In this document: positions 8,386 to 16,541 of the stretch, one piece after another
Layout: each line of letters starts with the position of its first letter
Numbering within the stretch: the first letter of the stretch is position 1
Assembly (NCBI RefSeq): GCF_900114315.1
Contig: NZ_FOSQ01000021.1
Coordinates: 1 to 64,000 of the forward strand
DNA: 64,000 nt
Reading direction: 5' to 3'
Source: Falsiroseomonas stagni DSM 19981
GTDB lineage: Bacteria > Pseudomonadota > Alphaproteobacteria > Acetobacterales > Acetobacteraceae
Notes under the pieces: model-generated
The model's input: only the letters and a program-made list of their open reading frames with translations
Told to the model about the DNA's origin: nothing
The model's database searches: none
Position numbers and translations under genes: made by a program

Positions 8386-9813
8386 TCAGTTGAGCTTGGC
8401 GCGCATCTGCCCGGATTCGGCGGGGTTGGCCAGGGGGAGAGAGGCCGCCGTCTCCAGGGCGCGGGCCGCGCGGAAGGCGAGGTCGTCCCGGTAGAGCGCC
8501 GCCGCCACCTGCACGCCGCGCGGCATGCCGGCCTCATCAAGGCCGATCGGCACGGCAATGGCGGGCTGGCGGGTCAGGTTGAAGGCGAAAGTCCAGGGTG
8601 CCCAGTCCCGCCACAGCGCCTCTACCGGGCGGATGGTCGGCGCATCGGCGTCCAGCGCCGCGGTCGGCGTCGCCGCCGTCAGGATCAGGTCATAACGCTG
8701 GTGGAAGCGCGCCATGGCATGCCCGCATTCCACGCGCAGCATGTCGGCGCCAAGGAAATCGGCCGCCCCCATGTCGCCCATCTTCCGGGCGACTTCCTCG
8801 ATCCCCGCATCCAACTGGCCACGCTTCTCCTCGGCCGTGCCGGTCCAGATGCGGGCGATGGCCACGCCCCAGACGCGGGAGAAGATGGCGCGCGTATCGG
8901 GCAGCTGGGGGTCCGCCTCCTCCACGATCGCGCCCTGCTCCGCCAGCAGCTTGGCCGCTACCTGCAGAGCGGCCTCCCCTTCCTCGTCCAGCGGCGGCTC
9001 GAAGCCCAGGCGCCGCACCACGGCCACGCGGAGGCCCGCCACGCCCTGGTCCATGCCAGCGCGCCAGTCACGTGGGTCATCCGGCAGGCAGACGGGGTCG
9101 CGCAGGTCGTGCCGCGCCATGGCGGACATCATCAGAGCGGCGTCGCCCACGCTGCGCGTCATCGGCCCCGCGCAGGCGACGGCGGAGAAGGCGCCATGCG
9201 GCCATTGCGGGATGCGCCCGTAGCTCGGCTTCACGCCGACAAGACCGCAATAGGCGGCGGGAATGCGGATCGATCCGCCGGCATCGGTGCCGATATGCAG
9301 CGGCCCGAAGCAGGCCGCCCCGGCCGCGCCGGCGCCCGACGAACTACCCCCGGGCGTGCGTTGCGGGTTCCAGGGGTTACGGGTGATGCCGTGCAGCGGG
9401 CAGTCGCCCGGCGTCTTCCAGCCGAATTCCGTCGTCGTCGTCTTGCCGATGATGACAGCCCCCGCCGCCTTCAGCCCCACTACCGCCGGCGCATCCTCCG
9501 TCGCCGGAGTCGGATCCGTCACCAGGCTGCCGCGTCGCGTCGGGAAGCCCGCGATGTTCAGCAGGTCCTTCACCGTGCAGGGCACGCCGTCCAGGATGCC
9601 CACCGGCCGCCCGACGGCCCAGCGCGCCTCGCTCTCCCCCGCCTCCCGCAGGGCGCGGGGATTCATGGTGGCGAAGGCGTTGACCCAGGGGTTGTAGCGG
9701 GCGATCCGCTCCGTCACCGCCTTCAGCGCCTCGACCGGGGAGAGCGCGCGGCGCGCATAGAGCGAGAGAAGCTGTTCCGCGGTCATCAGCGCGGGATCGG
9801 TCGGTGTCGTCAT
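8386..9813 (-). CDS. Amidase-signature-family amidohydrolase
   Basis: 475 residues from ATG 9813. The Lys-cisSer-Ser triad is intact: K82 (CTVKDLL), S157 (PGGSSSGAG) and S181 (GTDAGGSIRIP), the last two spaced 24 residues apart as in well-studied amidases. The amidase signature covers roughly residues 75-200. The family includes GatA, AtzE, AtzF/allophanate hydrolase and many carboxamide hydrolases, and the exact substrate cannot be read from the sequence. It is the first gene of a minus-strand run with FAH, Bug and M20 genes, 65 bp divergent from the deacetylase-fold gene at 9879, so the two sets may share a control region. Confidence 0.92.
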   Translation of the reverse strand: MTTPTDPALMTAEQLLSLYARRALSPVEALKAVTERIARYNPWVNAFATMNPRALREAGESEARWAVGRPVGILDGVPCTVKDLLNIAGFPTRRGSLVTDPTPATEDAPAVVGLKAAGAVIIGKTTTTEFGWKTPGDCPLHGITRNPWNPQRTPGGSSSGAGAAGAACFGPLHIGTDAGGSIRIPAAYCGLVGVKPSYGRIPQWPHGAFSAVACAGPMTRSVGDAALMMSAMARHDLRDPVCLPDDPRDWRAGMDQGVAGLRVAVVRRLGFEPPLDEEGEAALQVAAKLLAEQGAIVEEADPQLPDTRAIFSRVWGVAIARIWTGTAEEKRGQLDAGIEEVARKMGDMGAADFLGADMLRVECGHAMARFHQRYDLILTAATPTAALDADAPTIRPVEALWRDWAPWTFAFNLTRQPAIAVPIGLDEAGMPRGVQVAAALYRDDLAFRAARALETAASLPLANPAESGQMRAKLN

Positions 9814-9878
9814 GCGGGGCTTCCAGGGGGGCTCTGTGGCGGGCAGCATGGCGCCGCACCGCCTCCGAGGAAACCCCG

Positions 9879-10778
9879 ATGCCAGAACCGACGCCCCCCT
9901 GGGAACTGACCGAGCCCGAGTGGCGGAAGATCGTCGGCCGCGCCCGCGCCGGCCGCAGCCTGCGCCCCGCATCCTGGCCCGGCGGCGCCCGCTGCTGCGT
10001 GACCCTGTCCTTCGACGCGGACCATGAGACGGGGCCGCTGCGCGACTCCGACGACAGCCCCATGCGCATCAGCCAGGGCCAGTACGGGTCCCGCCAGGGC
10101 ATCCCGCGCATCCGCGCCCTGATGGCGAAGCACGGCATCCCCGCGACCTTCTTCTACCCCGCCGTCAGCGCCATGCTGCACCCCGAGGAGATTCGCGCGG
10201 TCGCCGACGAGGGCCATGAGATCGGCATCCATTCCTGGATTCATGAGGCCAACACCAAGCTGCCCCAGGGCGTGGAGCGCGACCTGACCCTGCGATCGGC
10301 CGATATGCTGGAGAAGCTGTCCGGCCAGCGCCCCGTCGGCATCCGCACGGCGTCCTGGGACTTCTCGATCGACACGCTGTCGATCATCAAGGAGATGGGG
10401 CTGCTATACGACAGCTCCCTCATGGCCGATGACGATGCCTATGAGCTGCTGGACCAGGGCGAGCCCACCGGCATCGTGGAACTGCCGCCGGAATGGATCC
10501 GTGACGACGCGGTCTATTTCAACATGCTCCGCTTCAGCGGGCTGCGGCCCTACACGCCGCCCTCCGCGGTGGAGGAGATCTTCACGGCGGAGTTCGACGG
10601 CGCCTATGCGGAAGGCGGCATGTTTCTGCTGACCATGCACCCGCACATCATCGGCCACCGGTCCCGCCTGCCCCTCCTCGACCGCCTCATCACCCGCATG
10701 AAGAAGCATGAGGGCGTGTGGTTCGCGACCCACGCCCAGGCCGCGCAATGGTGCAAGGACCATGGCGGCACAGGCTGA
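9879..10778 (+). CDS. Polysaccharide-deacetylase-fold (CE4-like) hydrolase
   Basis: 299 residues. The NodB-type core starts CVTLSFDADHETGP, where the usual DD metal site reads D-A-D-H-E. It continues with YGSRQGIPRIRALMAKHGIPATFF, GHEIGIHSWIHE (the HxxxH-type metal His residues) and a late MTMHPHIIGH block. The pattern is that of the HpPgdA/PuuE branch, which includes peptidoglycan deacetylase-like proteins, allantoinase PuuE and bacterial cyclic-imide hydrolases. There is no signal peptide and the neighbours are amidases, so I favour a cytoplasmic imide or ureide hydrolase over a cell-wall enzyme. The start at ATG 9879 follows family length; the frame is open upstream to 9804. Confidence 0.85.
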   Translation: MPEPTPPWELTEPEWRKIVGRARAGRSLRPASWPGGARCCVTLSFDADHETGPLRDSDDSPMRISQGQYGSRQGIPRIRALMAKHGIPATFFYPAVSAMLHPEEIRAVADEGHEIGIHSWIHEANTKLPQGVERDLTLRSADMLEKLSGQRPVGIRTASWDFSIDTLSIIKEMGLLYDSSLMADDDAYELLDQGEPTGIVELPPEWIRDDAVYFNMLRFSGLRPYTPPSAVEEIFTAEFDGAYAEGGMFLLTMHPHIIGHRSRLPLLDRLITRMKKHEGVWFATHAQAAQWCKDHGGTG

Positions 10779-10832
10779 TCAAGGCTGGCTGAGCGCTTGT
10801 GCATCGAGGCCCGGAAGTGGTGCGCTGCGGGA

Positions 10833-12383
10833 ATGAGTCGATCGATACGAGCGGGCGGTGATGCTCAGGCGCGGCGCCGTTTCGGACCCTGGCGGCTGCT
10901 GCTGGCGGCGCTGATCGCGCTGCTGGCGCCCCCCCCGGCCCTGGCGCAGGACCGCGTGCTGCAGGCCGGCTGGTACGCCAGCGAACCGCAGCAATACCTG
11001 CGCCAGGGGGAGCTTACCGGCCTCGACATCGAGATGGTGCGCGCCATCGCCCGCAAGGTGGGTGAGGATGTCCGCTTCGTCCCCATGGGCTACCTGCCGC
11101 TGCTGGAAGCCGTTGCGGCGGGCCGGATGGATCTGGCGACCGGCATCCCGCAGACGGAGGAGCGCGCCCGGCGTTACGCCTTCTCCCTGCCTTACAGGCA
11201 CGACGTCAACGTGCTGGTGGTCCGGCGTGGGGAGGGCGCGCGGCTGCGCTTCACCGATGCCGAGGGGCTCGCCGCCTTCCTGGCCCAGGACCGGCAGTTC
11301 CGCCTTGGCGTCCGTGCCGGCTTCTCCTACTTCAACGCGGCGCTCGACGCCTTCATCGCCTCACCCTCCATTTCCGGGCGCGTGCGCCCTGCCAATGACG
11401 ATGCGACCAACATCCGGCGCCTGCTGGCCGGGGAGATCGATGGCTTCCTGGCGGAACGCCTGTCCGTCGCCCTGACCATCACCAGCCTCGGCGCCGCGAC
11501 GTGGGTGGAGGAGGCGCCGATGCGCATCATGATCCCGCTCCACCTGGCCTTCAGCCCGGGCACGGTGACGCCCGCCATGCTCGGCCGCTTCGACGCGGCG
11601 ATCGAGATGCTGACGGAGGACGGAACGCTGGACCGCATCGCGGCGCGCTTCCGCTTCCCCATCCTGCTGTCCCTATCCATCGAGGGGCGGTGGTTCCTGG
11701 TGCTGCAGATCACCGGCGCCGTCGCCAGCGCGCTGGCCGGCGCGCTGGCGGCGCGGCACAGCGGCTGGTCGCTGTTCGGCGCCTTCGTGCTGGCGGCCAT
11801 CACCGCCGCGGCCGGCGGCGTGCTGCGGGACCTGCTGGTAGGGCGCTATCCCCTTGGGATCCTGCGCAATCCCCTGTTCCTGCAGCTCATCCTCGGCACC
11901 GTTCTGGTGGTCTGGGCGGTGATGCATGGCTGGGCGCTGCTGCGGGGGCGTGCCATCCTGGCCTTCTGGATCGCGCAGGTTGCGGTGGCGATGCGCCAGC
12001 GCCGCGCGGATCGCTGGCTGTTCGACTTCGCCGATGCGCTCGGCCTCGGCGCCTCCACCGTGCTCGGCGTCACCATCGCCTTCGGCATGGGGGCGGACCC
12101 GCTCTGGCTCTGGGGACCGCTGCTCGGCACCATCACCGGCGCGGGGGGCGGCATCATCCGCGACGTGCTGCGCGGCGGCGGCAGCATCCCCAACCTGACC
12201 ACGGGCTTCTATGGGGAGGTCGCGCTCATCTGGTCGCTGGCGCTGACCGCCTATCTGATGGTGCGCGGCCCGGGCATCGAGATCGATGAGGTGGCGCCCG
12301 CAGTGATCGTCGCCGTCATCGGCTGCGTGATCACGCGAATGACCGCGCTGGCCTTCCGGTGGAAGCCGCCCCGCATGCCCTGA
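10833..12383 (+). CDS. Fusion of a periplasmic solute-binding domain (SBP_bac_3) and a TRIC/UPF0126 membrane channel
   Basis: 516 residues. A signal anchor (residues 20-39, ending ALAQD) is followed by a family-3 solute-binding domain at about 41-275: GLDIEMVRAIARKVGEDV, LEAVAAGRMDLATG, YAFSLPYRHDVNVLVV, and TLDRIAARF at its end. From about 286 to 505 come two tandem UPF0126/TRIC repeats, each with a Gly-rich kink and a GG-x-x-RD motif (GGVLRDLLVGRYP at 328-340, GGGIIRDVLRGGG at 438-450) and about seven hydrophobic segments. TRIC proteins are trimeric monovalent-cation channels with the N-terminus outside, so the binding domain would sit in the periplasm. The design recalls glutamate-receptor channels. 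The start is ATG 10833; GTG 10797 is possible. Confidence 0.88.
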   Translation: MSRSIRAGGDAQARRRFGPWRLLLAALIALLAPPPALAQDRVLQAGWYASEPQQYLRQGELTGLDIEMVRAIARKVGEDVRFVPMGYLPLLEAVAAGRMDLATGIPQTEERARRYAFSLPYRHDVNVLVVRRGEGARLRFTDAEGLAAFLAQDRQFRLGVRAGFSYFNAALDAFIASPSISGRVRPANDDATNIRRLLAGEIDGFLAERLSVALTITSLGAATWVEEAPMRIMIPLHLAFSPGTVTPAMLGRFDAAIEMLTEDGTLDRIAARFRFPILLSLSIEGRWFLVLQITGAVASALAGALAARHSGWSLFGAFVLAAITAAAGGVLRDLLVGRYPLGILRNPLFLQLILGTVLVVWAVMHGWALLRGRAILAFWIAQVAVAMRQRRADRWLFDFADALGLGASTVLGVTIAFGMGADPLWLWGPLLGTITGAGGGIIRDVLRGGGSIPNLTTGFYGEVALIWSLALTAYLMVRGPGIEIDEVAPAVIVAVIGCVITRMTALAFRWKPPRMP

Positions 12384-12433
12384 TGGCGCGCTTCCTGCAT
12401 CGAATTGAGCAGTCCCGGTTTCCAGGAGCATCC

Positions 12434-13597
12434 ATGTCCTCCCCCTTCGTCCCCGGCACGGCGGTCCGTCTTCCCGGCACGCCGGGCGGTCCGCTCACAG
12501 GCCTGACCTTCGCCGCCAAGGACCTGTTCGATGTCGCCGGCCACCCGACAGGCGGCGGCAACCCGGACTGGGCGCGCCAGAATCCCATCCCGACGCGCCA
12601 TGCCTGGGCGGTGCAGGCGATGCTGGATGCCGGCGCCACGCTGGTCGGCAAGACCATCACGGATGAGGTCTCGCTCGGCATCCTCGGCGAGAATGCCTTC
12701 GAGGGCACGCCACTGAACCCCGCGGCGCCGGGCCATGTGCCGGGCGGTTCCTCCTCCGGTTCCGCCAGCGCCGTCGCGCAGGGGATCTGCGACACGGCGC
12801 TGGGCACGGATACCGGTGGCTCCGTCCGCGTGCCCGCCAGCTTCTGCGGGCTCTACGGCATCCGCCCGACGCATGGGCGACTGGACCTGACGGGGATGCT
12901 GCCGCAGGCGCCGTCCTCTGACACTACCGGCTGGTTCGCCCGCGATGCCGCCACCTTCGCCCGCGTCTCGGCCGTGCTGCTGGAAGAGGCGATCGAGGGG
13001 CCACTGCCGGCGCGGCTGGTGATCGCCATCGACGCATTCGGCTTCGCCGACCTCGCGGCGGCGGAAGCCATTACCCCGATCCTCAACCGCCTGAAGCGCC
13101 TGGTGCCGGATTGGCAGGAGGAGGTGATGGCGCCGCAGGGCCTCACCACCTGGTCCCGCGCCCAGCGCACCCTGCAACCCGTGGAGGCGTGGGAGACCTT
13201 TCGCACCTGGGTGGAGCGCGACAACCCACGCTTCGCCTTCAGCGTCGCCCGCGGCCTGGTCATGGCGGCGATGACGCCGGAGGCCGATCGCGGCTGGGCG
13301 GCGCTGGTGCGGCGGGAGGCCCGCGGCCGGCTCCGCCACCTGCTGCCGCCGGGCACCATCCTGGCCATGCCCACCGCGCCCTTCGCGGCGCCGAAGACGG
13401 CGCTTCCGCTGCCGGAAATCGATGGCATCCGCGCCGCCATCAACGTGCTCTGCGCCCATGGCGGCCTGGCCGGCCACCCACAAATCAGCATCCCCGGCGC
13501 CACGCTCGATGGCCGCCCCATCGGCCTCAGCCTGCTTGCCGCGCGCGGCGCCGATGCCATGCTGGTGCGCACCGCCCTGGCCCTGGAGAGCATCTGA
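12434..13597 (+). CDS. Amidase-signature-family amidohydrolase (AtzE/HpxY-like by context)
   Basis: 387 residues, on the short side for the family. The triad is K29 (FAAKDLFDV), S106 (PGGSSSGSA) and S130 (GTDTGGSVRVP), with the normal 24-residue spacing. The gene's TGA overlaps the next gene's ATG (ATGA), which couples it to an HpxZ/AtzH-type protein. In purine-derived oxalurate use and in cyanuric-acid degradation, an AtzE-type amidase is encoded beside such a protein, so a role on a ureido or biuret-like amide is plausible. The small AtzG/HpxX partner that AtzE needs was not found here. The start ATG 12434 follows a GGAGC stretch. Confidence 0.88.
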   Translation: MSSPFVPGTAVRLPGTPGGPLTGLTFAAKDLFDVAGHPTGGGNPDWARQNPIPTRHAWAVQAMLDAGATLVGKTITDEVSLGILGENAFEGTPLNPAAPGHVPGGSSSGSASAVAQGICDTALGTDTGGSVRVPASFCGLYGIRPTHGRLDLTGMLPQAPSSDTTGWFARDAATFARVSAVLLEEAIEGPLPARLVIAIDAFGFADLAAAEAITPILNRLKRLVPDWQEEVMAPQGLTTWSRAQRTLQPVEAWETFRTWVERDNPRFAFSVARGLVMAAMTPEADRGWAALVRREARGRLRHLLPPGTILAMPTAPFAAPKTALPLPEIDGIRAAINVLCAHGGLAGHPQISIPGATLDGRPIGLSLLAARGADAMLVRTALALESI

Positions 13598-13992
13598 TGG
13601 ACGTGAACATCCCGGAGGTCGTGGAGGAGATCCGCACCCTCTTCGAACGCTACGAGCAGGCGTTGGTCGACAAGGATGTCGAGGTCCTGGACGCCACCTT
13701 CTGGAACAGTCCCCACACCATCCGCTACGCCATCCATGAGAACGGCTATGGCTTCCAGGAAATCCACGCCCACCGCGTACGCCGCCCGCCCGGCCCCGGC
13801 ATCAAGCTGGCGCACCGCCGCCTGGTGATCACCACGCTGGGGCGCGACTTCGCCACGGTGAACCTGGAATTCGACATGCGCGGCCGCACTACGACCGGAC
13901 GACAGAGCCAGACCTGGGTTCGCTTTCCACAAACCGGCTGGAAGGTCGTGTCAGCGCATGTGTCGGTGACGGAGGCATCACCCGCCTACTGA
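13597..13992 (+). CDS. hpxZ: HpxZ/AtzH-family protein (DUF3225, NTF2-like fold)
   Basis: 131 residues matching the small DUF3225 family: EVVEEIRTLFERYEQALVDKDV, then DATFWNSPHTIRYAIHENGYG, IHAHRVRRPPG and TWVRFPQTGWKVVSAHVS. The family is NTF2-like. Members are AtzH of the cyanuric-acid pathway, reported to act on a dicarboxyurea intermediate, and HpxZ of oxalurate catabolism. The start codon overlaps the stop of the amidase gene by one base, so the two proteins are made together and probably act on consecutive intermediates. The GGT-fold gene at 16542 may be related, because hpxW encodes such an enzyme in Klebsiella. Confidence 0.85.
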   Translation: MDVNIPEVVEEIRTLFERYEQALVDKDVEVLDATFWNSPHTIRYAIHENGYGFQEIHAHRVRRPPGPGIKLAHRRLVITTLGRDFATVNLEFDMRGRTTTGRQSQTWVRFPQTGWKVVSAHVSVTEASPAY

Positions 13993-13993
13993 C

Positions 13994-14665
13994 TCAGTGG
14001 ATCGCCCCCTGCCTCATCAGTGCGGCGTAGATGTCACGCGTCGCCGCACCAAGGGACCGCGATAGTTCCTCAAGCGCTACGATCCGCTCCACCCGGGGCG
14101 CGACGCGCGCGGCTTCCTCCGCCGAGAGCAGCAGCGGCACCAACCCTGTGGCGCGGGCCAACCCGATCAGCAGCGCGTCGCGCGGCTCCGGGATGCTATC
14201 GTCCAGCAGCACATGGCGGAGCCGCGCCCGAACCTCCTCGACCTCCGCCCGTCCCTCTGCCTTCGGATAACGGCGCTCCGGGAAGACCCAGAGGAAACGG
14301 TCCTCCACCCGCCGCAAAACGCCGCCCTGCACCAGGCGCTCCAGCAATTGCGTGCGCATCGGGCCCGCACCTCTGGCGAAGGCCTGGATCCAGCCGCGGC
14401 TGGTGCGCGCGGCGCCCGGCGCTACCAACTGGGCCAGTGCGCCATCCAGCACCGCGTCGCCGACGGGCTTCGGATCCACGACCGTCAGGCAGTCGAGGTC
14501 CGTGTCAATGCGCCCGGCCAACGCCAGTTCCATGAGGATGGCGCCAACCAACGCCAAGTCGCCCGCCGGCCCCTTCAGACCGACGGGTTGGCCCGTCTCG
14601 TCATCGAGGAGGAGCAGCAGAATCTCCTCCGCCATCGTCAGCGCCATCGCATCCATCCCAGGCAT
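13994..14665 (-). CDS. GPP34 (GOLPH3-like) family protein, copy A
   Basis: About 223 residues with the GPP34 pattern: a starting hydrophobic-acidic AEEILLLLLDDETG, then the repeat LVGAILMELALAGRIDTD, GVLRRVEDRFLWVFPERRYP, and a C-terminal ARATGLVPLLLSAEE segment. Eukaryotic GOLPH3 binds PI4P at the Golgi; the bacterial members have no established role, though a membrane-surface or phosphate-binding function is often inferred. Several in-frame ATGs (14665, 14656, 14647) are possible starts. The gene follows a strong terminator (14684-14711), so it is probably transcribed separately from the Bug receptor upstream. A paralogue lies at 15874. Confidence 0.82.
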   Translation of the reverse strand: MPGMDAMALTMAEEILLLLLDDETGQPVGLKGPAGDLALVGAILMELALAGRIDTDLDCLTVVDPKPVGDAVLDGALAQLVAPGAARTSRGWIQAFARGAGPMRTQLLERLVQGGVLRRVEDRFLWVFPERRYPKAEGRAEVEEVRARLRHVLLDDSIPEPRDALLIGLARATGLVPLLLSAEEAARVAPRVERIVALEELSRSLGAATRDIYAALMRQGAIH

Positions 14666-14683
14666 CGCGATGGATTGTGCAAC

Positions 14684-14711
14684 AAAAAAGGGGCGGCCGT
14701 GAGGCCGCCCC
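14684..14711 (-). terminator. Rho-independent terminator after the Bug receptor gene
   Basis: On the minus strand a perfect nine-base stem GGGGCGGCC / GGCCGCCCC with a four-base loop (TCAC) is followed directly by six T. This is a textbook intrinsic terminator placed 25 bases after the stop of the receptor gene ending at 14736. It separates that gene from the GPP34 copy downstream. Confidence 0.88.
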
Positions 14712-14735
14712 CACTTCACCACCGAAGGCTCTTTC

Positions 14736-15725
14736 TCAGCTGACGGTGATGTTGAACTGCCGGGCGACGGCGGTCCATTCCGTGATCTCGCGCCGCATCA
14801 GCGCGATGAAGTCCGCCCCCGCCGGCGGCGGGTTGCGCGGCATGGTCTGGAGTTCGACGAAGCGGCTGGCCAACTCCGGCCGCGCCAGGATCGGCGGGAT
14901 GATGGAAGCGAGCTTCTCCACGATCGGCGCCGGCAGCCCCTTCGGCCCGGACAGGCCGAGCCACTGTGCGGAGGTCAGCTTGGGATAGCCGAGTTCCGCG
15001 AAGGTCGGCACGTTCGGGAACATCGCCAGCCGCTGGGCGGTGGAGACCGCCAGCGCGCGCAGCGACCCGTCGCGCATCTGCTGCGTGTTGGTGGTGATGG
15101 GGTCCACCATGCATTCAATGTTGCCCGCGAGCACGTCCTGCATGGCCGGCGCGCTGCCGGCATAGGGGATGTGGTCGAGGTTCGGCGCCGCCGCTTCCGC
15201 CGACAGCATAGCACCCAGCAGATGCGGCGCGGACCCGATGCCCGAGGAGCCGTAGCGGACCGGGCGCGTCTTCGCCGCCGTCAGCAGCTGTTCCAGCGTC
15301 TGGAACGGGGAGTTGGCGCGCACCAGGATGATGTTCGGCGCCTCCACCAGCTGCATGATGTGGGTGAAGTCGTTGATCGGGTCAAAGGGTAGGGTCGGGC
15401 GCGTCGCCGTGCTGAACACATGCACGGAGGCATGGCTGACCAGCAGCGTGTAGCCATCGGCAGGGGCCTTGGCGACGAGGTCGGTGCCGATGATGCCGCC
15501 GGCGCCCGGACGGTTCTCCACGACGATGTTCTGGCCCAGCGCCTGGGACATGGCCGGCGCCATCAGGCGGGCGACCGTGTCGACCAGCCCTCCCGGGGGG
15601 AACTGGGCGACCAGGCGGATGGTGCCGCGGCTGGGCCAGGCGCCCTGCGCGCGCAGCGCGGCCGGCGCGGCGAGGGTCCCGACGGCGCCGGCGGTCAGGC
15701 CAAGCAGGTGACGACGTTGCAACAT
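14736..15725 (-). CDS. Bug/TctC-type solute receptor
   Basis: Periplasmic receptor, 329 residues from ATG 15725. The leader is Tat-like (QRRHLLGLTAGAVGTLAAPAA). The mature domain shows WPSRGTIRLVAQFPPGG, ENRPGAGGIIG, APADGYTLL, VRYGSSGIGSAPHLLG, LDHIPYAGSAPAM and the FPNVPTFAELG block. No TctA/TctB membrane partners are in the window. The gene lies between two GPP34 genes and ends at a clear intrinsic terminator. Its ligand is unknown; Bug proteins usually bind small carboxylates or their amides. Confidence 0.92.
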   Translation of the reverse strand: MLQRRHLLGLTAGAVGTLAAPAALRAQGAWPSRGTIRLVAQFPPGGLVDTVARLMAPAMSQALGQNIVVENRPGAGGIIGTDLVAKAPADGYTLLVSHASVHVFSTATRPTLPFDPINDFTHIMQLVEAPNIILVRANSPFQTLEQLLTAAKTRPVRYGSSGIGSAPHLLGAMLSAEAAAPNLDHIPYAGSAPAMQDVLAGNIECMVDPITTNTQQMRDGSLRALAVSTAQRLAMFPNVPTFAELGYPKLTSAQWLGLSGPKGLPAPIVEKLASIIPPILARPELASRFVELQTMPRNPPPAGADFIALMRREITEWTAVARQFNITVS

Positions 15726-15873
15726 GAATGCGCTCCCAGCGATCAGAACAGGCCGGGCAACCGCACAATTTCCAGGCACATCGCCCAGCACCGCATGCGG
15801 CAACCCCTACCTGCCCGTGGGATAGGCAAACACCATGCCGCGCGGATGGCCGGGGCGTGTCAGCGCCTCCACC

Positions 15874-16536
15874 TCACGCCTCCCGCTGCGCGGTCCCGAT
15901 CCCGGCGCCGCGGATATCCGCCACCGCCACCGCCAGAGACCGGTTCAGGCTCTCGATCCGGGTGACGACCTCCAGCCAGGGCTGCACCCGCGCGAGTTCC
16001 GCCGCGGAGAAGATCAGCGGCAGCAGCCCCGCCGCCCGTGCCAGCCCGAGCAGCAGCGCATCATGCGGGTCGGGTATCTCCTCCCGCATCAGCAGGGCAC
16101 GGAGCCGTGCCCGCGCTTCCGTCACCTCCGCCCGGCCTGGCGCCTTGGGGTAGCGGCGATCGGGCAGAATCCAGAGCAGGCGTTCATCGACGCGCTTCAG
16201 GATGCCGCGCACCACCAGCCGGTCCAGGATCACCGCCCGCGCCGCCGCCGCATCCCGCGCCAGCAGCGGGATGGCACCGCGCGCATCGATGGGCGCGCCC
16301 GGCGCGGCGAGGCGCGCCAGCGCGCCATCCAGCGCCTCGTCACCGGTCGGCGCGGCATCGACCAGGATCAGCCGATCCCGGTCCGTGTCCACCCGCCCCG
16401 CCAGCGCCAGTTGCATCAGCAGTGCGCCAGCCAGCGCGCGGTCGGGCGCCATGCCTGCGCGGCCGACCGGCCTCCCGGTCTCGTCATCCAGGGAGAGAAG
16501 GGTGATCTCCTCCGCCAGGCTGAGCGCGGCCTCCAT
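15874..16536 (-). CDS. GPP34 (GOLPH3-like) family protein, copy B
   Basis: 220 residues, clearly paralogous to the product of 13994-14665: the same LAEEITLLSLDDETGRPVG opening, ALLMQLALAGRVDTDRD, GILKRVDERLLWILPDRRYPKA, and ARAAGLLPLIFSAAEL near the end. It starts at ATG 16536, five bases after the stop of the gamma-glutamyltransferase-fold gene, so the two are very likely co-transcribed. No signal peptide or membrane helix is seen. The function of bacterial GPP34 proteins is not established. Confidence 0.85.
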   Translation of the reverse strand: MEAALSLAEEITLLSLDDETGRPVGRAGMAPDRALAGALLMQLALAGRVDTDRDRLILVDAAPTGDEALDGALARLAAPGAPIDARGAIPLLARDAAAARAVILDRLVVRGILKRVDERLLWILPDRRYPKAPGRAEVTEARARLRALLMREEIPDPHDALLLGLARAAGLLPLIFSAAELARVQPWLEVVTRIESLNRSLAVAVADIRGAGIGTAQREA

Positions 16537-16541
16537 CGGCC

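Noticed and set aside
6390-8393. A 667-codon plus-strand frame across the Bug and FAH genes
   Set aside because: Very Arg/Gly/His-rich and antisense to two well-supported genes; typical shadow frame in GC-rich DNA.
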